DNA from: Rhyzopertha dominica | Taxonomy: Eukaryota; Arthropoda; Insecta; Coleoptera; Bostrichidae | Direction: 5' to 3' | NCBI GenBank assembly: GCA_025024175.1 | Contig: QCXZ01000041.1 | Span: forward strand, 40,047,786-40,111,785 | DNA length: 64,000 nucleotides | Shown: positions 11,566 through 23,702 of the stretch, piece after piece | Position numbering within the stretch: position 1 is the stretch's first letter | How the letters are laid out: each line of letters starts with the position of its first letter | The notes under the pieces: generated by a model | What the model was told of the DNA's origin: nothing | The model's database searches: none | Seen by the model: the letters and a program-made list of their open reading frames with translations, nothing else | Translations under genes and position numbers: made by a program

Positions 11566-14500
11566 ATGAGCGACAATTCAAATACTCAGGAACCAACTGA
11601 AAGGCCTTCTAGAAGTTTGAATGTAGAAGCCTTGAAACAGCATGTTTTGTCACATAAAATAGATGTAGCCCTATGGGCAATGCGGATATTAACAATTTCA
11701 TTCACATTGGGATACTTCATACCTATTTTTGGGTAAGTCATACCTTAGCATATATTTAACAGTTTCAGTGAAGTGTTATCTAGTGTAAAGAAACCGATTT
11801 AGCTGTTTTAGTTTTTCTGAATCTATCGACACAACTCCAAAGGTTGCTTTTAGACGTTAGTTACATTGATAGTATCCAAAAGTGGCTGGAACATGCAATA
11901 ACCTTGATTTTAACTAAACAGGTTTTTTATTAGCCATACATAATTTGTTTCGTTAATTCATTTTAAAAGTGTGTATCGTTGTAAATGACACACAAAAAAA
12001 TAATTTCTTAATGTGCTTTTATATGCTGGTTAAGTGGCACACATGCATTGCACTGATGTTCAGCTTTCTTTTCTGTTCACTTTCACTTATTTCTCCTTTC
12101 CAGGAGTGCCCAAAATGCTTATTATAAGGCTTTATTATCAAATGCAGCTACCAGTGCCCTGAGGTTACACCAGAGGTTGGGCAGGGTACAATTTACGAAG
12201 GAGTTTTTGGCACAGTTACTATTGGAGGATAGCTGCCATTATTTATTCTATTCATTGATATTCTTATACGTTGCACCANTAACACGTATCCTTGAATTGT
12301 TTAACTAGTATTTGTAAACTGGGTCAACTCTTTCTAACTTATTTTTGAAAGCTTGTTAAGAATAAGTTGTATACAGGCTGTCCCCATATTAATCATTTGG
12401 ATGTCACAGTTCTTTTTCGAAAAGTAAGGTACTCTAATTAAAATGTGTTGTAGGCAACCATTATAAATATAATTAAGACTGAATGGAGGTTTGCTAAATC
12501 ATTGACCAGTTGCATATGCCAAAACCTGTCTCATTGTTCATTTGTTAGGCATATGAGTGCATGAGGTTTTTGCTCTTTTAAGGATGGTAGTACTCACTGT
12601 ACTAATTTAAAACAAAAATTACAGAGTGGCCAAATTTGGGTGTTAGTATAGGGCAACACTGTAACTATTATAAATATAAAAAAGGCAAGTAGTCAGGTTG
12701 TCTGGAGTTCTGTTTTCATGAAACACTTAATTCCAGAAAAAGAAATTTTCTGTCTTTTATTTTGGGAGTAGGGTTATTTACATAAATTTAATTATAATGA
12801 TTTTTTTATACTTGAAGCATTTGAATATTTGATGAAATAAGAAAAAAATAGGTGAATAGAGTAGAATATTCTTTTTTTATTTTACATTCTTAATGAAGAC
12901 GTTACGAAATGCTAGCAATTTGTGTGTTTTTAGAAACGTCAAAAAGTAATCACTAAAAAACTTCTAGGGAACATCAAACTCCATCTCGTAACTGTCATGG
13001 GTCTTGTCAAAATTGACACTTAGCCAACTTAAGCATGGCAGGTTAAATTTCCCAAATTTTTTTATTGTTAAATTTCTCACATTTTCTTTTGTACAAGACG
13101 GAAATCAAGCAAAATAGAAAAAATGTATAAAAAACCCATTTCATGAGGCGTTTCCAAAATGATGGACGCACGCAACAAAAAAAGAAAAGATTTTTAACTA
13201 GTTTATTAAACATTTTAGATTGACACAGTTTTTTGATAAGAGTTTAAATTTCTTAATTTTTCAATCTTTGTGTAACTTGATCTTTTGCATGGAACAGAAT
13301 ATTTAATTCTACATCACTAAAGCTTATTAAGACTACTTTTCTGTTATGTTACATGAATTTGTAGATGTGTCACTAAGTTTTTCTGAAATTTGGGATAAAC
13401 TGAAATTTTCATAATTTTATTTTATAAATATCACACCAGCTTTACTTGTTGATTGTCAGTTGTTTTGGGCTTTTTGCATAAGGCAAAGGGCGCCAGTTTC
13501 TTTTAGGTAGAAGATGTTTTATTTACATATAAAGAGGTGACAAATATTTTTATTTGTATTGAATTAATGTAAATTAAGAGAAAGTAGTAAGCATTTAATG
13601 AAATGCATTTGATGTAGTAGTGTATGGTTAAGAAAAAACACCAGAAGAGTACCAAAAAGTAATTTTTTTAATCTACTTAATTCTTGCATTAGCGATCATA
13701 TCAGAATCATATTCCTTGCATATACATTTTATTTTCAAGACGTACTGAATAATCTGCACAACTCATAATAAAGAAATTTAGCAACACTTCAAAATAGTAA
13801 AACCTTATCGAAATCATCTAAACAAAGTCGATTTTTGTAAAGTACAAATGATTACGCAAACTGCCATGTTATGACTTGAACAATTGTGAATCTTTAAAAA
13901 AAACTGATTTCTTTATTTCAAAACTGTAGCTACACACAACCTAGCATCTACAAAAATGTAATTTCAATAACCCTTTAATGACATACAAATAAATGTAATC
14001 AGGTTATCAATGTTCAAAAACTGCAAAATTTAAAGAATCTTTTAAGGAAATCCTTTCAGTAAACCAAAAATATGATTTTGGTTCATGCACCGGCTATTTT
14101 AAATGACTTGTTTAACACTCTTATAAAAGGAAAAAACAATTTCCGCTGTAATGTGCTTGAGTATTTTGTTCCAGACAATTAGAATACCAAGAAGAATTAA
14201 TAACGTGTTAAGGATGCAGAAAATACTGTTATTAAAGTGATACCAACAGTTGTTGTTTGAATTCGTGTCAGTTGATTTTTTGAAATTATCTTCTGTAGCA
14301 AAGATTACAGGTGTAATCGAAACGTCAGTAATAATTTTTTGTCATTGTTTTATAGTGACAGGGATCTTTCTGAAAACATATTATCTAATATTAGGGTCGC
14401 TGAAAGCATTCACCCTTGTATACCAAAAAAGCTTATTTTTGTATCTCTTGTAGTTACAGATTTGCTTCATTCTAGCACCATTTTTGGCTACACTATATGA

Positions 14501-17500
14501 AAAAGTTGTTTAAGCCTTCTAGCAATAAAAGTTACTTATACATTTGTGATTATTTAGCAAGTAACAACTTAGCAGCTCTTTATTTAGCCTTAGTTATTTA
14601 TAAACCGGTTTGCTACATAGCATTTTAGTATCTTATTTTTCAGAAGAATTATTAAATATTTTAGTTCAAAATAAACCCACCCCTTAAAAAGTAGGAATAT
14701 GTTTTATCAGCTATTATCCATGATCACAGAGACACCCCAGATATCATTATGTTGTGATTTTACAGCTAATTATGGTCTGACTTCCAGAATACACTAAATG
14801 TAGTTTGAAAGCCACTATGCCGGGAATTTTATGTTTCTTGTGTGTTTTCAAAAGCGGTAGATATGGAAATAAGTTTATATGACAAAGCGCCAGTATTTTT
14901 GCCCAATATATGCCCGAAAAGTTGGTAGATTGAAACTAGCATGTGTACATCACTTTACTTTGGAAGTAAAAATATTCCTTGAAAGCATTAGAATCCCTTT
15001 AAATATGAGTTTATATTTTGAAAGTTTTACACTTTATAAAGCATTTCTGTTTTGTTGAAGTTTTTCCTTAACTATTGGTTAGTTGTTCTATTGCCAGTGG
15101 TGCTCTTCGCCATTCTACATACAGCCAGTTATTCTCTTACTTTACTGGACGTAAGTATCATTCCGTATTAACTCAAACCATTAATAAATGTTGTAAATTT
15201 TTTAGACGTTAGGACAGAATTCATGGTGGGGTGCACGGCTCTGCATCTCATTGGTGGAATTCCAGTCTTTGAACTTGCTAAGGCTGGTAGCCTTTACTGA
15301 AATCATGCTGATGCCGTTAACAATTATAATGTTATTCATGTGAGTATTTTTAGTTTTTAATGTAATTACTGGTGCCCAGTGACCCCTGTGATCAACAGGG
15401 AGTCAATTAGTGTGGCATTGAAATTATTGACATGCATGTCGTTTTCTAAGTGCAGTAACTATGTTGTGTACTGTGTATTGATATTTAGCGTAACCTTGAA
15501 TGTGCATTTAATACATTGTTCTATTTAAAGGTCCATTAGTGGTAAATTATTGTATCTTGTACCTTAAAAATCGGTCTTAAGTACTTTAGACTATTGTGCA
15601 GGGTTCATATTTTGAAATATAGGACCAGAAATACTTCGCTTTCATTATATACTTAAAAAAATTAAAAACAATATTCCTTAACTTTCCATTGTACGTGATG
15701 TTGAATTTAATTTTTTTTAAAGAATATATTAATCTGTGTTTTACGGCTTTCAATAAAAGTAAATGTCACTTTTTTAAGAGGAACAAACTGCAAATTTTAT
15801 TAAATAAATTGTAATGAAGCTTTAAATTTTGCATTAAACATTTATTAAACTTATTGAATTGTCGTCTCGCATTCAATACAGGGTATTTACGGTAATAGTC
15901 TATAATAGCTAACTTTTTTATTTGATGTCATAGACTAGTGATTTAAATTGGGAAGTTTCATGAATTTTTGTGAAGATATCGACTACAAGTTTGTTATTTT
16001 AAATAGAAAGACCCCATTTTTTATGACGCATTCGATCAAGAGCATCGAATTAAACAAAAAATTACTAAGGTACCACTACACTAGTCATTTGTTTTTAAAA
16101 TATCTGATTTTAAATAATTGCTGTTTACGAAACAGTCCACAATAGCTAACTTTTTTATTTGACGTCGTAGGCTAGTGGTTTAAATAGGTAAGCATCATGA
16201 CACACGTACTTTGTGTGCAGTGAGTCTTCCATGTTAGCTTTATGTCCAGATAAAGACCCAATAGCTTGGCAAGCGAACTATCTCCCACTATAGGTATAAT
16301 GTAAATAAAATCTGTGTGGTCTTCTGCTTGTTTAGGTAAACAATATGGCTTTGTTGGCGTTTATTAGTGCAGTGCAGTGCTATAGTTCTGTCATCTGCAT
16401 ATAAATAAGCACAATGTTTTGAGATTTGCAGGAAGATCATTCATGTATAGCACAAAAAGTAGCGGCTCTAGTATGGATCCCTGTGGGACTCCATTATCAT
16501 TGCTCAGCACTGGGCTAGTGTTGTCGTTACATGTTACAATTTGAGTTCGTATCTACCAGTATGATTTGAGAGTGTCATGAGCGATGTCCCTGAATCCATA
16601 ATATTCTGCCTTTTCTATGAAAATTATGTGGCATGCAATCAAAGGCTTTTGTTAAGTCACAAAACTCTGTGTAACATATGTAGTGGTTTTCAAAAACTTT
16701 AGTAAAGTATCTTTGGTGGCAATATAAATATTACCTTTTTATTTTGCTGGAGTTTCTTGTTTATATATATGATTTTNTTGCTGGCATTTCTGTAATATTT
16801 AATATAGTTATTTTTATTTCAACGACGTTCAGTGGATTAGTTCCAGATAAAAATTACAACAACAATCTGCATTAGGACAACACGGAATCGAAAACTAACA
16901 TCATTTCAATTACGATAATACTAAAATAATAACAACAGAACAACACACACAAAAACGATTATTACTCAAAATAATACATATACAGAAAAACCTAAACCGT
17001 AAATAATAGAACTAATGTACAAGGACTTAGTACTATCTAAAACAGTATAATCTAATAACGAATAATAATTAAAAAGAAAAAGATAAGTTAAAAATCTGGA
17101 AACAATGTATAAAAACCACCACATAATTTACAATTAAACAAATGACAGTGACATTGACAAACAAAGAATAACTTTTTATTTTCTACTCCATATGTTGAAC
17201 CAAGAATGCGAAAATAAACTAAATTAATTTAAAAAATTAATAATACAATGATACAAACAATACAGGTAACTAAATTATTATAATTAATTTAGATTTGATC
17301 ATTTTTACAATGTTTTAATTATCAAAGATATATTTTGTAATTTTAGACTTATATTGTACATAAATATAAAAAATAAAGCTTGAATAAGGTGGAAGTGATC
17401 TACCGAAATGTCGTTGAAATAAAAATAACTATATCAAATATTGGAGAAATACCAGCGAGCAAAAATTATAAATGCGTATTAGTAATGTAATTCAGTATGT

Positions 17501-18220
17501 TTCTACAGACGTCTGTTGTGTTTTTTCCCTTCATAAAAGTATTGGAACCTATAAAACAATATTAATATAATAGCAAAGAAAGTACCTATTAAACTTGACA
17601 AGTAACCCCATTCAAAACCATACATAAAATTGCCATCAAAAGTAGATTAATTATTATAGAAATCTCTGTAGGTGGTTATGATACTAGGTTGTATTTCAAG
17701 CAAACCTTACTTCTTGTGTTTCCTCTTATTATATAAAATATAACAGGTTATTACGTTTACGCTGGTATTGCTTTTGCCCCATCTAACCTTGACATGTATT
17801 TGAAAACAGTAAAAGTACACTATAAACACAGCTATATAAGAGCCATACAACAACAATAAAATGCAGCATGAAAGTAAAACTAGAACCATAAAAGTGTTTC
17901 CTTTTTACTTGTAGTACAGCAAACTTTTACTTTAATTTTTTACATCAGTTATTTTTTGCTAACTCGTGCTCAATTGCATTTAATTTTTTAGGGGACATGC
18001 TGGTATTCCGACGCCGTTCATTTATTATCACTTCTTAATAAAGAGATACACCTCAAGACGCAATCCACACACTCGGAACATGTTCCGTGAACTTCGTTTG
18101 CTATTTGAGACAACAGCAGGAAAGCCTAGTATGCCTGCTTTTATCCGCCAGCTGTTGTTGGGTGTTGTCAGTTTCGTATCAAAACTGGCGCCCCAACCCA
18201 TAGTAGCAAGCCCGCAGTAG
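11566..18220 (+). CDS. TMEM33: TMEM33 / Krueppel homolog 2 ER membrane protein
   Basis: Five coding exons: 11566-11732, 12104-12285, 15083-15150, 15206-15339 and 17992-18220. The phases are consistent and give 259 residues (human about 247). Diagnostic blocks are SALRLHQRLGRVQFTKEFLA, LLLEDSCHYLFYSLIFLYVA, FAILHTASYSLTLLD, FTEIMLMPLTIIMLF and the C-terminal FIYYHFLIKRYTSRRNP. For exon 3 the acceptor at 15081-15082 was chosen over the one near 15100, because it restores a TLVLLPVVLF stretch that aligns with the family. The protein has several membrane spans and belongs to the ER/nuclear-envelope family that shapes tubules and binds reticulons; the Drosophila member is Kr-h2. One N at 12279 leaves a residue undetermined. 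AATAAA signals lie at 18546 and 18561. Confidence 0.95.
12286..15082. other. TMEM33 intron 2, nothing recognised
   Basis: About 2.8 kb of AT-rich intronic sequence. No transposon protein or clear inverted repeat was seen. Confidence 0.5.
16330..16680 (-). pseudogene. Non-LTR retrotransposon reverse transcriptase remnant
   Basis: The minus strand, with frameshifts, reads FCDLTKAFDCMPH (RT motif 3), then NGVPQGSILEPLLFVLYMND (motif 4), then a degraded FADD-type motif. GVPQGSxLxPLLFxLYxND is the hallmark of jockey/CR1-type LINE reverse transcriptases. Frameshifts and stops show it is dead. It lies in TMEM33 intron 4. Confidence 0.75.
16780..17456. mobile_element. Inverted-repeat element of about 677 bp, no coding
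   Basis: Arms of 47 bp at 16780-16826 and 17410-17456 are inverted copies with a few mismatches, beginning GCTGGYATTTCT and ending TATTTCAACGAC. The interior is an A-rich non-coding stretch. Just inside the right arm, GGTGGAAGTGATCTACCGAAATGTC resembles a decayed hammerhead/Penelope tail (GGT..ACC stem, then GAAA), so a non-autonomous Penelope-type origin is possible. It lies in TMEM33 intron 4. Confidence 0.6.
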
Positions 18221-21069
18221 TAGTAAAGCACATTTCATTATTTTATACCGATATTAATCATTTATTGTTGTAATATGTTGTTAATATTTCTCTGGTGCAT
18301 TTGGTTAGTGACAGTATTGTGTGCACCTTATTACCCTAATTTTGTTGATTGTCTCTCTCATGTTCATATTTTTTTTTATGAATACATATCAGATTTAGTT
18401 ATCTGCAGATACCTAACAGAAATTCAACTATTTTACAAGTTGGCATGTAATGTAAAGTTTGATGTTTCGTATTAGTTTCTTCGGAAAATGTTTTTGTTAG
18501 CAGGTTTATTTACTTTGTATGGGTGATTGTATTAGTTTAATGTGTAATAAAAATTTTACAAATAAACATTTAATTGGATGATAAATAAGTACATTGTTTA
18601 TTACTAGGAGTGCATTATGTATGTTAAAATAAATAAAAGGAAGATACTTTGACACACTAAACAAATGATTTGTGTAGCTAAGGTTGTTTTAATGTTATCC
18701 CAATTTATGCCTAAATCCCAATCTGTACCTAGAAGTTTTTTTACCTACCTTTATACCATTATACTACCACCGAATATATTTTTTATGTTCAGTACATAAT
18801 ATCAGGAACTGATTAATAATTTGGCAATTTTTTTAAGTACATACTTGTCTGAACAGTTTCGAAGTTAGCATTCTGATTTTGATTTTTGAAACTATTTTTA
18901 TGCCATTTGTAATCCATATCAGCCCAGCATTTATTTGTTCATCCTCCATAAAAAAATTAGCAATGGATTAATCATTTAAACAAACATTTTAAGTAGCACG
19001 CTCAAATTAGAAAAACAATAATCAGTCAATCTATGACTCATTTGGCCGTAATTAAACTGTTAATATATTATTTCTTGGGCAGTTTTATTTATTCATTTTT
19101 AGGTGGAATTGTACCTCAATTCATTAGCAGTTTCAAAAGGTGAACTTAACCATGATCACAGGGCACATGTTGCATACAAAATTCTCTTTGTAAGATAGCC
19201 AATGTCAAATATTTGATTTTTCTTAAAGTTGAATCATTATCTAATATAATAATTACATACTTCAAATTTATTACCATAAACTAGAAATAGATTGTTGTAT
19301 GCCAACAAAGGTGCGGACTGCAAATGTCTTTAAAAATTATTCCATGCAAACAAATTAAATTTCTTACTTATTTTTGTATATCGAAATATATGTTCATTAC
19401 TATATTTTTTCGATATTTTTAATGCTAATAATTATAACATTTGCTCCCTATAGGTACCTATACATATTCTATTATAGGAAATACAAAGCAAATATTAACA
19501 GGCAATGTTAGTGTTACTTTGTATATGATATTATAAGTTTATAATATTTTGCAAACATAATTCATTGTATTTGATAATACATCTTTTCTTACTGTTTAAA
19601 CACCCCATTGTGTCTTATTTGTAAAATTTGTACGTACATTTTCTTTCATGATAAATGTTACTTTAAAGGGGATGCTATCCCAAATCAATTATTTAATAAC
19701 TGGTTGAACATACACGAACAACTAGTATAAGTAATTATTTTAAAATTTGGAACAAATGAATTCTTAAAATGAAAAACCTGGGGCACATATTCATGCATGA
19801 ATTATTTTATACATTTGGTCCTTTTTAAAAACGTGGTAAATTAAAAACTATTTTATTCGAATAATGATTTTCTGTTCTTTTATTTTTGTGTGCGAAGTTT
19901 TGCAATCATTTGAACATTTTGATTAGGTTACATACAATGTGTAAACTGCAGATTTATTTCAGTTCACCTTACCATAATATCTGAAATTAAACATTGTTAT
20001 AACCATGGTTATACCGTTGTCAGCATGCAGTGTTTACAAGCTGTCACCCATCCAATTACTAACTGCCTGACATTGCTTAACTTTGATGGACGAGAACTGG
20101 TATTTTCAACGTGGCATTGCCGTTGACAATATTTTATGTTTTATTTGCTATATAATTAGCTGTTTTTTTGTTTATTAGCAATATAAGCAAAGAAACTGAT
20201 ATACTTATTAAATTAGAATAAATCACAAAAATAATTTCAAAAATGTTAATTATTTATAACATTTGTAGGTACAGTAATATGAAATATTTTAAAAATTGTA
20301 AATTATATTATACTATAATTTCATTAAAAAGCAAATTATGACATAATATAACTTTGTTAAAAGAGACAATATTTGCTAAACCAGGTAGTTTCATTTTTCG
20401 TTTTTATTATATTCTGTATTATTATTTGAGGAAACACTAATTAATCTGTTATGTCATTTTCAAGTTGATGAAGTCTAAAAATCTCCCATAAGTTAACTAT
20501 AAAAAAAATGCATAAATTACATTATAACCATTTTGTAATAACCCCGAGGAAGGTGTAAATGTAAATAAATCGACTGAAGGCTCTGTTTTGAATATAAAGT
20601 TTACTTTTTTAACAAATAAAGTCAAACATCTCAATTATCTCATTAATTTTTATATATTATGGTTCAGTCCGTAAATAATACTTGCCTAACAAAAAACTTT
20701 TGCAGTTCTACCCTATCATATACAACAAAGATATTACAATTTTCATTTTTACACTAAGAACATTTTGTTCAAATGAGAAAACCTCGGAGAAAACAGTTAA
20801 TAGATGAACATTCATGTGTATTTGCCTTATATTTTATAGCCAGTTGCATTATTTCTGTGATTTTCATTAATTTGATAATTATTTATTTATCATTGACCTT
20901 TTTTTACTTTGTATCTTAATTTTCTTAAAATTATTAGTATTATTTCTTGTATGCAGCAATATGCTATTAGGATTGTAAATCTTGTTTAGCCGCTGCCTTG
21001 CATGATATCATGTACGTTGTAAAAGTTTAAATAAACAAACAGTCCATAACAAAATCTTTATTTAATTAA
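18221..21069. other. Convergent intergenic region, TMEM33 and TRAPPC4 3' ends
   Basis: The left part holds the TMEM33 3' UTR with AATAAA at 18546-18551 and 18561-18566. The TRAPPC4 polyadenylation signal (TTTATT on the plus strand, 21057-21062) lies only a few bases past its stop codon. The 2.4 kb between is AT-rich with nothing recognised. Confidence 0.55.
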
Positions 21070-21783
21070 TTATGTACTAACAACGCCTGATTTTTCAATT
21101 TGTTCCAAAGCACTTTTCAAATTAGAATCAAACAGCTCACACCTAATGGGCATTTCTAATGAGTAAAATGGATTCTTAAGAGCGTAATCCGAATAAATTT
21201 CATAAATGCGCTTCAACAAAATGTCCATGCCAACCTGGCTTGGTTCCGCCACCACCATCAACTTGACACCTGTGAGTGTTTGGAAACAGTACAGTTTAAA
21301 TGTATCCGCTTCGAGTACCTCAATTCCAGAAGATTTCGGTTCTGGACTTAACTGACTAGCGATTGCAAACAGTGGATAAAACATACTGGCTAAGAATATT
21401 TTTTCGTTTGTGGTCATCCTTGGTCTACCAAACTTCAAATTAAGGGGGTAATTTTCCTTGTTTTCCAGGACTTCAAATGCATCTCTGCCATCGTCTAGCT
21501 GTCGAGATGTAACAGGAATCCCATTAACAGCATACAATACATGGCCAACTATAAAATGTTATTATCCATTACAAATAAAAGAAATAAACAAAAGAATCAC
21601 TACTTTACCTTGTATCCCATCACGCTGACCAAATTCCACCACTATCTTTTTGTTTTCATATTTTAGTTTGATATCTAAAGGATAAGAGAATGTCTTTTCT
21701 GTTTCAATTTTTAGGATGTGATTATCATAGTTAAAAATTAAACCACCTGACTTTGAAACAATATAAATTCCATATATTACCAT
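21070..21783 (-). CDS. TRAPPC4: TRAPPC4 (synbindin), TRAPP core subunit
   Basis: Two exons, 21609-21783 and 21070-21548, in phase 1, give 217 residues (human 219). The N-terminus [20 protein letters not shown], the [12 protein letters not shown] block, [18 protein letters not shown], the [20 protein letters not shown] helix and the C-terminal [17 protein letters not shown] are all typical of the family. The longin-like fold carries an inserted PDZ-like segment around residues 55-110. In animals and fungi TRAPPC4/Trs23 is a core TRAPP subunit contacting Rab1/Ypt1 in the nucleotide exchange reaction at ER-Golgi and Golgi membranes. The gene is divergent from EI24, with nested MITEs between them. 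A polyadenylation hexamer follows the stop almost at once, so the 3' UTR is very short. Confidence 0.97.
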
Positions 21784-22019
21784 AATAATCGCGGTATATA
21801 ACCACCAAGTGCGAAATTTGTGTAAAAAAGAATTTTAACCTTGATTTTTATTGTTTTAAATCAGAAATCAGCTGTTGTGTTCAGCTTTGCTTCCAAAGAC
21901 ATTTAAATATATATGATTGAAGTTTGTTTCGTTCAAATGCAGTGTTGCCAACACCAAATCAGGAAATTCTTTGACTGCTCTGTCATCCTGTTTTGATTAT
22001 ATTATAGGTACTATAACAT

Positions 22020-22548
22020 CGAACTCTATAAAATATGGAACATCAGAGAATGGGCACGTGGCATTAAAATAAATGTTCCCTTTAGAACAATTCTTATTTC
22101 TTCGTAGGCATGCGCAGCAGAATGTGAAGTGTCAGATATTTTGGTGTTTATATCACTCTGTCAATGTCAAAATGCAAAGACGCGAACAGCTGATGCTGCG
22201 GTTAAGTAAAAAATGTAAATAATGCAACTTAACCTAGAAAAAAACAACTTGATAACTGAACACCTGGAATCGCAAACGACATTGAGGGCCGGTTGCACAA
22301 ACATGGATCAAAGTTAATCCGGGTTTAATCCGCGGTCGTTGCCTAGCAACTTCAGAATCCCGTGTTCTAATTGGTGTTGCTATAGCAATGACTGCGGATT
22401 AAACCCGGATTAACTTTGATCCACGTTTGTGCAACCGGGCCTAACTGTTCTCAAATAATGGAAAGCGCAAACGCCTCAAGAAACTGCGCAGATTTCAATT
22501 GAAAACAGATTTGAGAAGCTTCTGATGTTCCATATTTTATAGAGTTCG
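22020..22548. mobile_element. 529-bp MITE-like element with 28-bp perfect inverted ends
   Basis: The left end CGAACTCTATAAAATATGGA continues through ACATCAGA (22020-22047). Its exact inverse is at 22521-22548. The flanks also mirror each other loosely (ATTATAG.. and ..CTATAAT). A CACGTG motif lies near 22056. Another palindromic MITE (22287-22441) is nested inside. No coding capacity. Confidence 0.75.
22287..22441. mobile_element. Palindromic MITE of about 155 bp, copy 1
   Basis: The arms beginning GGGCCGGTTGCACAAAC (left) and GGCCCGGTTGCACAAAC (right, inverted) extend about 65 bp through ATCAAAGTTAATCCGGGTTTAATCCG to a short centre, so the whole element can fold into one hairpin. A related copy lies at 62692-62846. 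This is a common arthropod MITE architecture; the superfamily is not resolved. Confidence 0.75.
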
Positions 22549-23702
22549 GCGTACTATAATCACAGATTAAACTAATAAGATTATTTATCTGTGCTACAAC
22601 CACGGAATTAATAATTAAATTCGATTTGAATGTAATTTCGTGACTACAACAGACGCTACAGACTGCTACCCATTACTACAGTACTAAACGCAAATTGAAC
22701 AGATTAAATGCCGAAATACGCCAACAACATACAAAAGTTATTTTAGTAGGACGGTGTTATGTAGTTGTTAGTGAAGGTGTTGCGTTACACAAAACTGTTC
22801 TTTTTTTATATCATAACAATCGTAACCTTTATTTCTCTTATTTGGATATGCTGCCGCCATCACCATACCGCTTCATTTTTTCTTCAATCTGTAAAGAATT
22901 TGGCTACGATTGGCAATATTGTGAAACGGGAAAGGTTAAACCAAATGCAGAGTTGTCAAATATCGCTTAAATCACTATATATATTCACATTCACCAACCC
23001 ACATAGCAAATAAACCCTGTGAAATTTATTTGTCTATGCTNCGATCTATGGAAGTAAGTTGCTAAATTTTAATAATTCAATCAGTATTAAATAATAAATG
23101 TATACTCAGGTAAGAAACAACATTGAATCGGTTGTTTTACCATCGATTAAAATTTATTTTGAAGCATCCATTATTTGTATACACACAATTTTAAACTCTA
23201 ATGAAAGTAGTGTAAGTTTTGCTACGTCTGAACTATTTTGTTAAACATTAATAATACTTTGAGACCAACAAATACAGGTTACAGAAATGATGATTGTTTT
23301 TATAGGTGACTTACTTATTTATTTCTTTCTACATTCAAGCTTAAATTATTTGCTATTTTGCAATCGTGTAAAAATTGCACCGATTCTTTGCAATTAGTGA
23401 CAGCGAAAGTTTTTGTGAATTCTCATGAAATGTGTGATTCATTGATAACATCTGGCAATATCAATGAAACCACTGACCATGCAACTGTGCTAGTCTAAAG
23501 TCTAGTTGTTAGCTTGGCAACGTAGCAACTAGTCTGTGCGCGTTTTGTTTTGGTTTTTTGGTTATATAAATCAGCTGTATTATGTCAATAAAACCCACAC
23601 AAACCTTACCCTAGAAGCTTATTCCGTCACATTTAAATATATTTTAATGATACAATCGTATATAGGTGGATTACACAACGTAGGTGACATCGTCTTAACA
23701 AA

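Larger units (their letters stand above)
21784..23702. promoter_or_regulatory. Divergent region between TRAPPC4 and EI24
   Basis: The start codons point away from each other over 1.9 kb. The region carries a 529-bp inverted-repeat element with a second palindromic MITE inside it (22020-22548). Two overlapping open frames at 22695-23013 were examined; one has a hydrophobic stretch (LFFFYIITIVTFISLIWICC) but no family match, so they are left uncalled. Core promoter elements could not be pinned down. Confidence 0.5.

Noticed and set aside
22695..23013. Two overlapping frames (91 and 82 codons), one with a hydrophobic stretch
   Set aside because: No family match, no convincing splice sites, and two frames compete for the same bases; kept only as a note in the TRAPPC4-EI24 region.
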